NCBI GenBank assembly: GCA_937136455.1
Contig: CAKZOO010000067.1
Location: 85,954 to 149,953 of the forward strand
Direction: 5' to 3'
Length of the DNA: 64,000 nucleotides
From: an uncultured Flavobacteriaceae bacterium
GTDB taxonomy: Bacteria; Bacteroidota; Bacteroidia; Flavobacteriales; Flavobacteriaceae
A program made the translations under genes and the position numbers. Below are positions 28,582 to 37,094 of the stretch, in pieces (within the stretch, counting starts at the first letter, position 1; every line of letters begins with the position of its first letter). The notes under the pieces were generated by a model. The model worked only from the letters and a program-made list of their open reading frames with translations. It was not told where the DNA came from and did not search any database.

Positions 28582-29301
28582 ATGGACGTACTAGGTATTG
28601 CTCTTTTAGATTATGTAAAGGGCTTAACTAAAGAAGATATCAAAACATTTTCTGATCTAGGAGGCTGGGATAAACTTCCCTTAGATTACCTTTTTAGATC
28701 CTTTGATCAAATGCCTCTAATCGAACAAAAAGCTCTTGAGCTATCAAGGGGTAGGATACTCGATATTGGCTGTGGGGCTGGGTCTCACAGTTTGTATTTA
28801 CAATCTGTTGGGAAAGAGGTTTTGGCATTGGACAATTCTAAAGGAGCTGTAGAGGTCTGTAAGCATAGAGGTTTAGAAAATGTGATACTAGCGGATATCA
28901 ATAGTTTTAACCCAGACCATACTTTTGATACACTTTTGTTGTTAATGAACGGGATTGGTCTTGCTGGAACGCTTAAATCACTTCCTGATTTTTTGCTAAA
29001 ACTCAAAGAGTTGATAAAACCAGATGGTCAGATTTTACTCGATTCATCGGATGTTGTCTATATGTTTGAAGAGGATCAGGATGGAGGATACTGGATCGAT
29101 GCTTCAAAAGGCTATTACGGAGAAACCCAATTTCAATTGCACTACCACAAAATGAAATCAGAAACATTTCCTTGGTTGTATATCGATTTTGAATCTTTAA
29201 AAGAAATTGCGGATGAATGTGGGTTCCATGCAGAGCTATTGCAAGAGGGAGAACACTACGATTATCTATCACGATTAACTCTAAAAACCGACAGAGTTTA
29301 A
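28582..29301 (+). CDS. SAM-dependent methyltransferase
   Basis: A 239-residue class I methyltransferase. Motif I is ILDIGCGAGSHSLYLQSVG at about residues 56-74, followed by ALDNSKGAVEVC (motif II Asp) and DTLLLLMNGIGLAG in the position of motif IV. The substrate is unknown. The gene is two bases after queE, but a direct role in queuosine synthesis does not follow. Its 3' end overlaps by 21 bases the 3' end of the YceI-like gene on the opposite strand. Confidence 0.85.
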   Translation: MDVLGIALLDYVKGLTKEDIKTFSDLGGWDKLPLDYLFRSFDQMPLIEQKALELSRGRILDIGCGAGSHSLYLQSVGKEVLALDNSKGAVEVCKHRGLENVILADINSFNPDHTFDTLLLLMNGIGLAGTLKSLPDFLLKLKELIKPDGQILLDSSDVVYMFEEDQDGGYWIDASKGYYGETQFQLHYHKMKSETFPWLYIDFESLKEIADECGFHAELLQEGEHYDYLSRLTLKTDRV

Positions 29302-29856
29302 ATCTAAATCACTATTCTCAACCAAGAAGGCAAAATTGACTTCTACATCATCTTTAATCTTGATGAGTTTGAAAAGTTTTGAGGGGGGCTCTAAGGCAAA
29401 TGCACTTAAATTAATAGTATTTCTTCCTTTGATATAGAAAGAGTTGTCTCCTACTTGAAAGCAATAGACAGGAATGGTGTAATGCTTTGTGACTCCTGAT
29501 AAGGAAATATCACATTCGATAGTGTTTACAAGTGGGTTCTTGATATCAGTTGTAGAAAACGATATCTTTAAATCAGGGTAATCATGATGATTGACCATTT
29601 CAAGGAAGTTGTTGTAAATAAGTTTCTTCTTGGTTTTAAAACTGGTAAATGGCACCTCTAAATTTAATTGATGCGATTGGTTTCTAGAAGTGTAATTAGT
29701 CGTATGGTCTATACTTGCCTTGAGTTCAAAAGAATTGATATTGGAATGACCTTCGATCTCAATATAGGATTCTGTCGACTGCGTATTTCCTTCTATTTGC
29801 CCATAGGTCAATAGTGGAAGAAGTAGAGTCCATATGATATTTTGGATCGATTTCAT
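29281..29856 (-). CDS. YceI-like exported protein (second copy)
   Basis: A 191-residue protein with a signal peptide (MKSIQNIIWTLLLPLLTYG, cleavage probably before QIEG). The mature part follows the YceI lipid-binding beta-barrel pattern: IEIEGHSNINSFELKASID, HHDYPDLKISFSTTDIKN and ISLSGVTKHYTIPVYCFQ. Known YceI-fold proteins bind isoprenoid-type lipids in the periplasm. An upstream ATG at 29922 is open in frame but would run through the porin terminator. A possible TATCTTTA -7 box lies just before the chosen start. Confidence 0.8.
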   Translation of the reverse strand: MKSIQNIIWTLLLPLLTYGQIEGNTQSTESYIEIEGHSNINSFELKASIDHTTNYTSRNQSHQLNLEVPFTSFKTKKKLIYNNFLEMVNHHDYPDLKISFSTTDIKNPLVNTIECDISLSGVTKHYTIPVYCFQVGDNSFYIKGRNTINLSAFALEPPSKLFKLIKIKDDVEVNFAFLVENSDLDLNSVGF

Positions 29857-29873
29857 TGATTTAAAGATAGTTG

Positions 29874-29914
29874 AAAAAACAAACTGCACTATTGGAATTT
29901 TATAGTGCAGTTTG
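29874..29914 (-). terminator. Intrinsic terminator of the porin gene
   Basis: CAAACTGCACTAT (29880-29892) and ATAGTGCAGTTTG (29902-29914) form a perfect 13-pair stem with a nine-base loop. On the minus strand the stem is followed by six T residues (29874-29879). The next minus-strand gene starts only 18 bases further on. Confidence 0.88.
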
Positions 29915-29951
29915 CTCAACATATTAACTTGTTTATTTAACTAAACTCAGA

Positions 29952-31151
29952 TTAGAAAGTAATTGCAGTTTCTAAAACTACACCGTTGAATTTTCCTCCT
30001 TCAAGAGCAGTACCGTCATAAGCAGCTCCAGAGTATTTTTGAGTTACTAAATCTAATTTAGCAAGTACGTTAGGAGTGATATACCAACCAGTTGACAAGT
30101 TGAAACGGTTCACTACTTCTTCAGCAGATGCAGCAGTTTTATTTCCTTTAACTTGATTTAAACGAGTTGCTAAGTATAATTTTTTGTCAGTTCCAAAACG
30201 GTAAACTAAATCAGCTCCTGTTTGAGTGTATTTACCATCATTATCACTTTTGTCTTTGTCGATTTCATAAAGTCCGTAGAACTCTAAGTCTCCTACTTTT
30301 ACAAATGGTGCAATTTGAGTTGCAGTGTGTTGTTTGTAACCTGGGCTTAATCTACCAGATCTGAAGTTGTCAGATGCACCATCTTCTACCATTACCCAGT
30401 AGTAACGAGCTCCTGCACGGTCTCCGCTAAAGAGGTATCCGCCATTAGATGTAGATGAACTAGTGAAAAGTGATCCAGTTAAACGAACTCTTACATCATC
30501 ATTGATTTGTTTGTCAAATCCTAGTTTAGTGTAAAGAGATGCTCCGTAATCAGCTGTTGAACTAGTTTTAACTGATTGGTTCAATTTACCGTTTGTGATA
30601 CCAAATACTCCAATAAATCCACTTTCAGCCATGATGTTCAATTCAGCAAAAGGCTCAGTTGTAAAAGCATCCATGATGTAGTTTCCAACAAATGGATTTG
30701 CAGTTGCATAACCGTTATCTGTTCTTCTAAACCAAGTATCTCCGTAGTTAGGCATGTCGTAACCAACTCTTAAATAAGCGATATCCATAAGTTCAGATAA
30801 GAATCCTTCACTGATAAAATCTAGGTTGTCCATTCTAAGGTGTCCACCCATTACCCATGCTTCATTGTGGTGACGTGAAGACATATAGTTTCTAAGATAC
30901 ATAGTCATACCATCTGCTAAATAAGCGCGGATGTCTAAGTTCGCTGTAGGTAAGTTGATGTCTTTTCCGATCATCTGTAAGCTACCTGATACATTTTCGT
31001 GTTTTAATCCTTGGAATTGAAGAGCAAATCCACCGCCAACTTCTACATTAACTCCGTCGAATTCTTTTAATTCAGATTTTGGAGTCTCGAATTGAGCAAA
31101 TGCCAGACTGCTAAATAATAGAGCAAGGATACTTAATTTAATTGTTTTCAT
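29952..31151 (-). CDS. Outer-membrane porin-like beta-barrel protein
   Basis: A 399-residue protein with a signal peptide (MKTIKLSILALLFSSLAFA, then QFETPKS). The mature sequence alternates polar and hydrophobic residues and is rich in Gly, Tyr and Asn, as in a 14-18 strand barrel. It ends in VVLETAITF, a C-terminal Phe beta-signal for insertion by the BAM complex. It resembles phosphate-selective-porin or DcaP-type proteins, but the substrate is unknown. It lies between two YceI-like genes on the same strand, 54 bases after the first. Confidence 0.8.
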   Translation of the reverse strand: MKTIKLSILALLFSSLAFAQFETPKSELKEFDGVNVEVGGGFALQFQGLKHENVSGSLQMIGKDINLPTANLDIRAYLADGMTMYLRNYMSSRHHNEAWVMGGHLRMDNLDFISEGFLSELMDIAYLRVGYDMPNYGDTWFRRTDNGYATANPFVGNYIMDAFTTEPFAELNIMAESGFIGVFGITNGKLNQSVKTSSTADYGASLYTKLGFDKQINDDVRVRLTGSLFTSSSTSNGGYLFSGDRAGARYYWVMVEDGASDNFRSGRLSPGYKQHTATQIAPFVKVGDLEFYGLYEIDKDKSDNDGKYTQTGADLVYRFGTDKKLYLATRLNQVKGNKTAASAEEVVNRFNLSTGWYITPNVLAKLDLVTQKYSGAAYDGTALEGGKFNGVVLETAITF

Positions 31152-31205
31152 GATTGAGATTTTTTACGTGAATAATTAATGTTGTTTTTTACTTTTTACT
31201 GTTAT

Positions 31206-31781
31206 TTATTTAGATTTTAATTTGATTGCGTAATGAATTACTACTTCGTCTCCAGTTTTGATTGTTCCCATTAAAGCAGTAGGAGGTTCCATATTATAGT
31301 CGGTCATCAATAGGTTTTTTTCTCCATTAAGACTCAATAAGCCATTTTCAACTGAACCACTGATTTTTAAATCAATCATCTTTCTGAAGCCTGCCATATA
31401 GAGTTCACCTTTTAAAACGTTTTCAAAACTTCCATTGGTGAGAGGAATTGATTTAGTCTCTTTTAAAGTGAATACAATTTTTGGATAATCGTCCGATTTT
31501 AATGCTTTATAGGTTTTGTTATCCATCATTTTTCCGTGTTCACTTTTTAAACTTTCAGCAGCAGCTTCGAAAATGAGTTGATTAAATACAACTTGATTTT
31601 CGATTACTTCAATATCTGCGTTACAACTCATTTCTTGGAGTTCAATTTCCCAAGGATGAAGACTTGAGGTTCCTGTTACAGTTAATTTACTTTGACCCAC
31701 TTCTATTGAATAAGACACTGCAGAATTCGAAAATGGGAGAGTGAATAATAAAGTTGATATGAGTGTTATTATCGCTTTCAT
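31206..31781 (-). CDS. YceI-family periplasmic protein (first copy)
   Basis: A 191-residue exported protein with signal peptide MKAIITLISTLLFTLPFSNS. YceI-family segments are SYSIEVGQSKLTVTGTSSLH, the central LKSEHGKMMDNKTYKALKSD and YPKIVFTLKETKSIPL, and the closing TGDEVVIHYAIKLK. The fold is a lipocalin-like barrel that binds long lipids. It has the same length as the second YceI-like protein but low identity to it. It is the first gene of a unit with the porin. Confidence 0.88.
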   Translation of the reverse strand: MKAIITLISTLLFTLPFSNSAVSYSIEVGQSKLTVTGTSSLHPWEIELQEMSCNADIEVIENQVVFNQLIFEAAAESLKSEHGKMMDNKTYKALKSDDYPKIVFTLKETKSIPLTNGSFENVLKGELYMAGFRKMIDLKISGSVENGLLSLNGEKNLLMTDYNMEPPTALMGTIKTGDEVVIHYAIKLKSK

Positions 31782-31858
31782 GGCTAATTGTTTTAAAGTG
31801 TAAATACGTTTAACTTGTATTTCTTGTACGAAGGTATGGCGAAGAAATATGGAGATTT

Positions 31859-31872
31859 ATGACTTCTGTCAT
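31859..31872. promoter_or_regulatory. Perfect inverted repeat upstream of the YceI-porin unit
   Basis: ATGAC-TTCT-GTCAT has five-base half sites and a four-base spacer, the geometry of Crp/Fnr-family operators though with a different half site. It lies 78 bases before the first YceI start, in the 198-base gap behind the sterol-desaturase-like gene. The regulator is unknown. Confidence 0.35.
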
Positions 31873-31923
31873 GTGTTTCATAAAAAGTAATTATTTAACA
31901 CATTTGACATAAATAAAATATTA

Positions 31924-31954
31924 ATTTATCATTTATTTTGAATAAATGATAAAT
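31924..31954 (-). terminator. AT-rich hairpin after the sterol-desaturase-like gene
   Basis: ATTTATCATTTATT and AATAAATGATAAAT form a perfect 14-pair stem with a three-base loop, 26 bases after the stop codon. The stem is almost entirely A/T and is followed by a mixed A/T tail on the minus strand. Termination is likely but less certain than for the GC-rich hairpins. Confidence 0.5.
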
Positions 31955-31979
31955 AAAAATGCTATTCTAATTTGCAATA

Positions 31980-32801
31980 TTAATTAGGAGTTCTATACTT
32001 GTTAAACGCAGATTTTAAAAGCGGAATAATTCTGCTATTTGAAACCTGGTCAGGATAGGTGTCTAAACCGTATACGATTTGATTTGAATCTAAATTTTTG
32101 TAAGTGTGAAATAGGTGATCCCAGAATCCAAATATGTTTCCGAAGTTGGAATCGGTATACGGCAAACTTTGATGATGATGAACCTTGTGCATATTAGGAG
32201 TTACGATCAACCAATGTAACCATCGATCAATAGATTTTGGAAGACTAATGTTGGCGTGGTTGAATTGAGATAGTATTACCGAAAGAGCTTGGTATAACAT
32301 AATGGTTCCAATAGGAGCCCCGCTAATGATCACAGCCAAACAGGTAAATGCAAAACGGACAACACTTTCTAAGGGATGGTGTCTATTGGCTGTAGTAGTG
32401 TCTACGTGATGATCGGTATGATGAACAATGTGAAATCCCCAAAGCACTTTGACCCTGTGTTCTACAAAATGAGCAAAATAGGCTGCAATTAAATCTAATA
32501 GGATCACGCCAATTAATACATTTAACCACAATTGATCTAGTTGGAGCCAATTTAACACTCCAAAATTGTTTAAACTTACCCAATCACTGCTCTTTAAGAG
32601 TAAAAAGGCTAAGCTAAAATTGACAATGATGGTTGTAATGGTAAAGAATATATTGATTCCAGCGTGTTTAACCTTGTGATATGAAAATCTAAATAATGGA
32701 ATAAAGGATTCTATCATCCAAAAAAATGAAATTCCACCAATAAGTATCAATGATCTGTGAAGAGAGGGAATTGTCGAAAAATAGTCAAATAGAGATTCCA
32801 T
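31980..32801 (-). CDS. Sterol desaturase / fatty acid hydroxylase family protein
   Basis: A 273-residue membrane protein with about four to five hydrophobic helices and the histidine clusters of the di-iron hydroxylase superfamily. These are HFVEHR (residues 111-116), HIVHHTDHH (124-132), the HH of ANRHHP, and HKVHHH near residue 205. Family members hydroxylate or desaturate lipids in the membrane. The substrate here is unknown; a membrane or carotenoid-type lipid is plausible. It is the last gene of a three-gene unit, 10 bases after the YkgJ-like gene. Confidence 0.88.
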   Translation of the reverse strand: MESLFDYFSTIPSLHRSLILIGGISFFWMIESFIPLFRFSYHKVKHAGINIFFTITTIIVNFSLAFLLLKSSDWVSLNNFGVLNWLQLDQLWLNVLIGVILLDLIAAYFAHFVEHRVKVLWGFHIVHHTDHHVDTTTANRHHPLESVVRFAFTCLAVIISGAPIGTIMLYQALSVILSQFNHANISLPKSIDRWLHWLIVTPNMHKVHHHQSLPYTDSNFGNIFGFWDHLFHTYKNLDSNQIVYGLDTYPDQVSNSRIIPLLKSAFNKYRTPN

Positions 32802-32811
32802 AGGCTCTAAT

Positions 32812-33306
32812 TTACAATTTTATTTCTTTCTTTAGGGATTCCATTACATCGAAGGTGGCAGGGCAAATTTCAGTATTTTTCAGGGTGATTTTTCGAATTT
32901 GATGAAACTTCTTGCGATCTGTATGTGGAAATTCTCTACAGGCCTTGGGTCTTACTTCATAGATGGAACAGTAGTTGTCAGCGCCCAAAAATGGACATGG
33001 CATCGATTGAAATACCATATCGTTATCCTCGTCAATTCTCAGGTATTGTTCAATAAAATTTTGAGGTTTTAATTTCAGCTGCTTTGAAATTCTAACAACG
33101 TCATTATCGGTAATTAGAGGGCCTGTGGTCTTACAACAGTTCGCACAAGCTAAGCAATCGATTCGATCGAATACCTCTTCGTGTATGGATTGCATGGTGT
33201 AATCCAAATTCTTAGGAGGCTTTTTGGCAAGCTTATCGAGGTATTTTTTATTCTCTTTTGCCTTTTCAGCAGCTTGTTGTTTTAGTTTTTCGAGACGTTC
33301 TTTCAT
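32812..33306 (-). CDS. YkgJ-family cysteine cluster protein
   Basis: A 164-residue cytoplasmic protein. A charged N-terminal helix (KLKQQAAEKAKENKKYLDKL) is followed by the cysteine cluster LACANCCKTTGP, then CPFLGADNYCSIYEVRPKAC and a final ICPATF. The set is typical of the YkgJ/CxxCxxCC family, thought to bind zinc or an Fe-S cluster. No precise activity is established. I start at the ATG that overlaps the DUF1343 stop by one base rather than a TTG one codon upstream. Confidence 0.85.
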   Translation of the reverse strand: MKERLEKLKQQAAEKAKENKKYLDKLAKKPPKNLDYTMQSIHEEVFDRIDCLACANCCKTTGPLITDNDVVRISKQLKLKPQNFIEQYLRIDEDNDMVFQSMPCPFLGADNYCSIYEVRPKACREFPHTDRKKFHQIRKITLKNTEICPATFDVMESLKKEIKL

Positions 33307-34502
33307 CAAGGATAAAGCAAGTATTTTTTTCTTATAGATTTGAACTTATTAAGGTCTTTCTGCCAACTCATTCGAATTTGATCTTCAGTCAATCCATTTT
33401 CAATTTGTTGTTGTAAGAGTTCTGTTCCAGCGTGTCTAGTAAAACCTGTGGTGCTAAAAAACGCATTTTTGTCTACGCAGTTTTCATAGGCTTCCATCAA
33501 CCATTTTAAATTCACCTTTTTGGGTATTTCTACAGCACTTAAATCTCTTCCAAAACAAAGTTTACCTTCCTCTTTAGGGTATTTTGATCCCTTATTAGGT
33601 TGTGGTGTGTAGCTGAAATCAAAATAAGTTTCATCCAAAAAAGAAGCTCCAAATCGCGAGAATTGATAGGAGGTTCCTCTACCTGCATTGACATGGGTTC
33701 CTTCGAAAAGCCCTAGACTTGGATAGAGTCCAATCGATTGGTCATCAGGGAGATTAGGGGATGGTTTAATGGGGAGGTGATAGCTGCTTTGGTGAGTGTA
33801 TCCATCTAAAGGTATGATTCTAAGATCTAAATCAGCAGAAACCCTCAGCCATTTTTCTCCTTGGAGCATCATAGCATACTCTCCAATAGTCATTCCGTAA
33901 ACTAAAGGAATTTCGTTCATCCCTAAAAAACTGCTGTGTTCTTTTTCAAGCACAGGACCATCGATATAACTGCCGTTGGGGTTTGGGCGATCTAAGACAA
34001 TTAGGGGTATATCGTTTTCAGCACAAGCTTCCATGACGAGCTGAAGCGTAGCGATATAAGTGTAGAATCGCACTCCGACATCTTGAATGTCAAAAATGAG
34101 AAGATCAAGGTCTTTTAGGTGGTCCGCAGAAGGCTTCCTGTTTTTGCCATATAACGAAACAATTGGCAATCCTGTTTTAGAATCTAGTTCGTCTTGAACT
34201 TTTTCACCGGCGTCTGCATCAGTTCTAAATCCGTGCTCAGGAGAAAATATCTTTTTGATGTTCACCTGATGTGATCGTAATGAATCTACTAAATGAGTAT
34301 ACCCCCCTTTTTTAAAGATAACCGATGTGGCATTGACCACTAATCCAACCTTCTTTTCCTCTAGAAGTGGAAGATAGTTTTGTGTCTTATTGGCTGCAAC
34401 CAGAATTTTTTGTTGAGCATACGTGGTTTCAATAAAAGATATCAGTAAAGCTATAACTAGATATAAAACCTTATTTTTGGGATAATTTAAAACTGTATTC
34501 AT
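33306..34502 (-). CDS. DUF1343 protein, NamZ-like exo-N-acetylmuramidase
   Basis: A 398-residue exported protein with a long n-region and signal peptide (KNKVLYLVIALLISFIETTY, then AQQK). DUF1343 segments include KVGLVVNATSVIF, KIFSPEHGFRTDADAGEKV, LIFDIQDVGVRFYTYIATLQ, VLDRPNPNGSYIDGPVLE and FEGTHVNAGRGTSYQFSRFG. B. subtilis NamZ of this family removes terminal N-acetylmuramic acid from peptidoglycan fragments, so a role in wall recycling is likely. The ATG shares its last coordinate with the first base of the divergent permease gene, leaving no intergenic promoter space. Confidence 0.85.
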   Translation of the reverse strand: MNTVLNYPKNKVLYLVIALLISFIETTYAQQKILVAANKTQNYLPLLEEKKVGLVVNATSVIFKKGGYTHLVDSLRSHQVNIKKIFSPEHGFRTDADAGEKVQDELDSKTGLPIVSLYGKNRKPSADHLKDLDLLIFDIQDVGVRFYTYIATLQLVMEACAENDIPLIVLDRPNPNGSYIDGPVLEKEHSSFLGMNEIPLVYGMTIGEYAMMLQGEKWLRVSADLDLRIIPLDGYTHQSSYHLPIKPSPNLPDDQSIGLYPSLGLFEGTHVNAGRGTSYQFSRFGASFLDETYFDFSYTPQPNKGSKYPKEEGKLCFGRDLSAVEIPKKVNLKWLMEAYENCVDKNAFFSTTGFTRHAGTELLQQQIENGLTEDQIRMSWQKDLNKFKSIRKKYLLYP

Positions 34503-35743
34503 TGAATTTTTCCTTGTTTATAAGCCAGAGGTTCATCAAAAGCCATCCACATAAAAGTAGTATTTCTAGGCCGATTATAAAAATTGCTGTGAGTGCTATA
34601 GCAATTGGTATTGTAATGATGTTAATCGCGATTGGAACCGGCTTGGGTTTAAAGCAAAACATCAGAGATAAAGTAGCTGCTTTTAACGGCCATATTCAAG
34701 TATTGAATTTTGATCAAAACAATTCAAATGTCAGTCTAGTTCCCTTAGATAAAAATCAAGGGTTTTATGCGCAGTCTCCTCCAATGGAGGGAATTGAACA
34801 TCTACAGGCAGTTCTATTAAAAGCTGGTGTAATTCGAACTTCTGAAACTTTTGAGGGGATTATTGCAAAAGGAGTTGGGAGTGATTTTAATTGGAAACTT
34901 TTCGACGATATATTGGTTGAGGGTAGGATTCCAAATTACAGCGATGAATTAAACAATGAGATTTTAATATCAAAAACCTTAGCAAAGGCGTTGAAATTAA
35001 ATCTAGGAGATCAGTGCAACGCCTTTTTTTTAAAGGATGAATCTTCACAATCCTTACCAAATCAGCGAAGATTTACAATCAGCGGAATTTATGATAGTGG
35101 TTTTGAGGAATTTGATAAATCCTATATCATGGTAGATATCAGACATCTACAGCGAATTAATCGATGGAATGAACAACAAGTAGGTCTCATTGAGATTTTT
35201 ATCGATGATTTTGACAGATTAGATTCCTATGCTGATACTATCTATAATCAGACTAGTTCGCAACTTGATGTTCGAACCGTTAAAGATCGCTACTTCACCA
35301 TCTTCGAATGGATTGAACTCTTTGATTTTAACATAGCACTTATCATAGGAATTATGATTTTAGTCGGTGGAATTAATATTGTCACTGCTTTATTAGTTCT
35401 TGTTCTTGAAAAAACCAATACAATAGGGGTCTTAAAAGCACTTGGAGCTTCAAATTGGACCATTCGTAAGATATTTATTTATCAGTCAATTTATTTAGTT
35501 GTTCGAGGTCTTTTTTGGGGTAATCTAATAGGTTTAAGTCTTTTGGGTATTCAGTATTATTACAGATTGATACAATTCCCAAATCCAAAAGAATATTATA
35601 TGGCTTACATTCCTGTGAGTATCACAGTTTCTCATATTCTACTTTTAAATATTGGAATTGTCGTCATTAGTTTTGGCATGTTATTAATCCCTTCTTATGT
35701 CGTTTCAAAAATTAGTGTTATTAAATCGATAAAGTTTGATTAA
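34502..35743 (+). CDS. ABC transporter permease, LolC/FtsX-MacB type
   Basis: A 413-residue inner-membrane protein with one N-terminal helix (AVSAIAIGIVMMLIAIGTG), a periplasmic domain of about 200 residues and three C-terminal helices starting at FNIALIIGIMILVGGINIVT. This is the FtsX/LolC layout; LKALGASNWTIRKIFIYQ is the typical coupling segment. Family members release lipoproteins for export or transmit force. The start appears to be TTG: the N-terminus LNFSLFISQRF aligns with the family, and no upstream ATG is available. No ATPase gene is adjacent. Confidence 0.85.
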   Translation: MNFSLFISQRFIKSHPHKSSISRPIIKIAVSAIAIGIVMMLIAIGTGLGLKQNIRDKVAAFNGHIQVLNFDQNNSNVSLVPLDKNQGFYAQSPPMEGIEHLQAVLLKAGVIRTSETFEGIIAKGVGSDFNWKLFDDILVEGRIPNYSDELNNEILISKTLAKALKLNLGDQCNAFFLKDESSQSLPNQRRFTISGIYDSGFEEFDKSYIMVDIRHLQRINRWNEQQVGLIEIFIDDFDRLDSYADTIYNQTSSQLDVRTVKDRYFTIFEWIELFDFNIALIIGIMILVGGINIVTALLVLVLEKTNTIGVLKALGASNWTIRKIFIYQSIYLVVRGLFWGNLIGLSLLGIQYYYRLIQFPNPKEYYMAYIPVSITVSHILLLNIGIVVISFGMLLIPSYVVSKISVIKSIKFD

Positions 35744-35798
35744 TTGCAACGCTCTGATAGATATTTTGTAAATTCAGCCTTCAATTAAACCGCTACAA

Positions 35799-37094
35799 AT
35801 GAAAAAATCACTTCTTTTTCTGGGTCTTCTATTGCCCTTTTTGAGCTTGGGTCAAACTAAATTATCAAAAGCAGAAAAACAAATTGTCAAAACCATACGC
35901 AAAAACTCAGCTGATCAAATCAACTTTTTAGAGAAAGTTGTCAATATCAATTCTGGAAGTTTAAATCTCAAAGGAGTTCGTGAAGTGGGATCTGTATTTG
36001 AAGATGCATTTAAGTCAATTAACTTTGATACAAAATGGATTGATATGCCCTCAGAAATGAATAGAGCTGGGCATTTTTTTGCAGAACGCAAGGGAAGTAA
36101 AGGAAAACGTATTTTGTTGATAGGTCATTTAGATACGGTCTTTGAAGAAAATTCACCTTTTCAAAAATTTGAGCGTATCGATGAACGGTTAGCTCATGCT
36201 CCTGGAGGGAATGATATGAAAGGAGGGGATGTTATAATCCTCTACGCTCTAAAAGCTTTGGAAGAAAATAATTTAATCGATGATGCTCAAATTATTGTTG
36301 CCTTTACTGGAGATGAAGAAAGTACCGGTAAGCCTCTTTCAGTTTCTAGAAAAGATTTAATAGAAGCTGGTAAGCGATCTGATGTTGCTTTAGGTTTTGA
36401 GACAGCTACTGGATATGACTATGCAACGGTTGCCAGAAGAGGTGCTTCCGGTTGGGAGGTTAAAACTTCCGGAAAAAGAGCTCATTCATCTGGTGTTTTT
36501 AGTGAAAATGTTGGAGCTGGAGCAATTTTTGAAATGGGTCGTATTTTAAACGATTTTTATCAGGAGGTGAAGGGAGAAGATTTGTTGACTTTTAATCCAG
36601 GAGTTTTGATGGGAGGAACCTTTGTGGACTACGATCAGATGAAAAGTGGAGGAGAAGCGTTTGGTAAAACAAATGTAGTAGCTCAAACCGCAATGGTTCG
36701 TGGAGGTTTACGCTTTATAACTGAAGAGCAAAAAGAACGAGCAAGAGCTAAAATGAGGGAAGTAGTCGCTAATAATTTACCACATACTTCAGCAGAAGTA
36801 AGTTTTGAGGATTCCTATCCTGCAATGCCGCCAACAGAAGGTAATCACGCCTTACTAGAACAGTTGTCAGAAGTGAGTCAGGCTTTAGGTCAAGGAGAAG
36901 TAAAGGCCTATGATCCTGGTAAAAGAGGAGCAGCTGACACCTCTTTTGTAGCGTCCTACGTGTCCTGTCTCGATGGATTAGGGTCTATGGGCTCCGGTGC
37001 TCATACGCCTCAAGAAACAGTTAATTTACAAACCTTAGAAGATTTTACACTTAGAGCGGCAATTTTAATTTACCGATTGACAAAACAAGATTGA
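35799..37094 (+). CDS. Exported M20 family metallopeptidase
   Basis: A 431-residue zinc peptidase with a signal peptide (MKKSLLFLGLLLPFLSLG). M20 motifs are GHLDTVFEE (metal-binding His and catalytic Asp), GGNDMKGGDVI (bridging Asp), FTGDEESTG (catalytic and metal-binding Glu pair) and a C-terminal GSGAHTPQE His. The middle lid domain begins near GASGWEVKTSGKRAHSS. It is closest to the glutamate carboxypeptidase group. Its stop overlaps the start of a Crp/Fnr-type regulator by one base. Confidence 0.9.
   Translation: MKKSLLFLGLLLPFLSLGQTKLSKAEKQIVKTIRKNSADQINFLEKVVNINSGSLNLKGVREVGSVFEDAFKSINFDTKWIDMPSEMNRAGHFFAERKGSKGKRILLIGHLDTVFEENSPFQKFERIDERLAHAPGGNDMKGGDVIILYALKALEENNLIDDAQIIVAFTGDEESTGKPLSVSRKDLIEAGKRSDVALGFETATGYDYATVARRGASGWEVKTSGKRAHSSGVFSENVGAGAIFEMGRILNDFYQEVKGEDLLTFNPGVLMGGTFVDYDQMKSGGEAFGKTNVVAQTAMVRGGLRFITEEQKERARAKMREVVANNLPHTSAEVSFEDSYPAMPPTEGNHALLEQLSEVSQALGQGEVKAYDPGKRGAADTSFVASYVSCLDGLGSMGSGAHTPQETVNLQTLEDFTLRAAILIYRLTKQD

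Noticed and set aside
29857..29922. Longer start of the second YceI-like protein
   Set aside because: It would translate through the porin terminator hairpin and bury the signal peptide 22 residues inside the protein.
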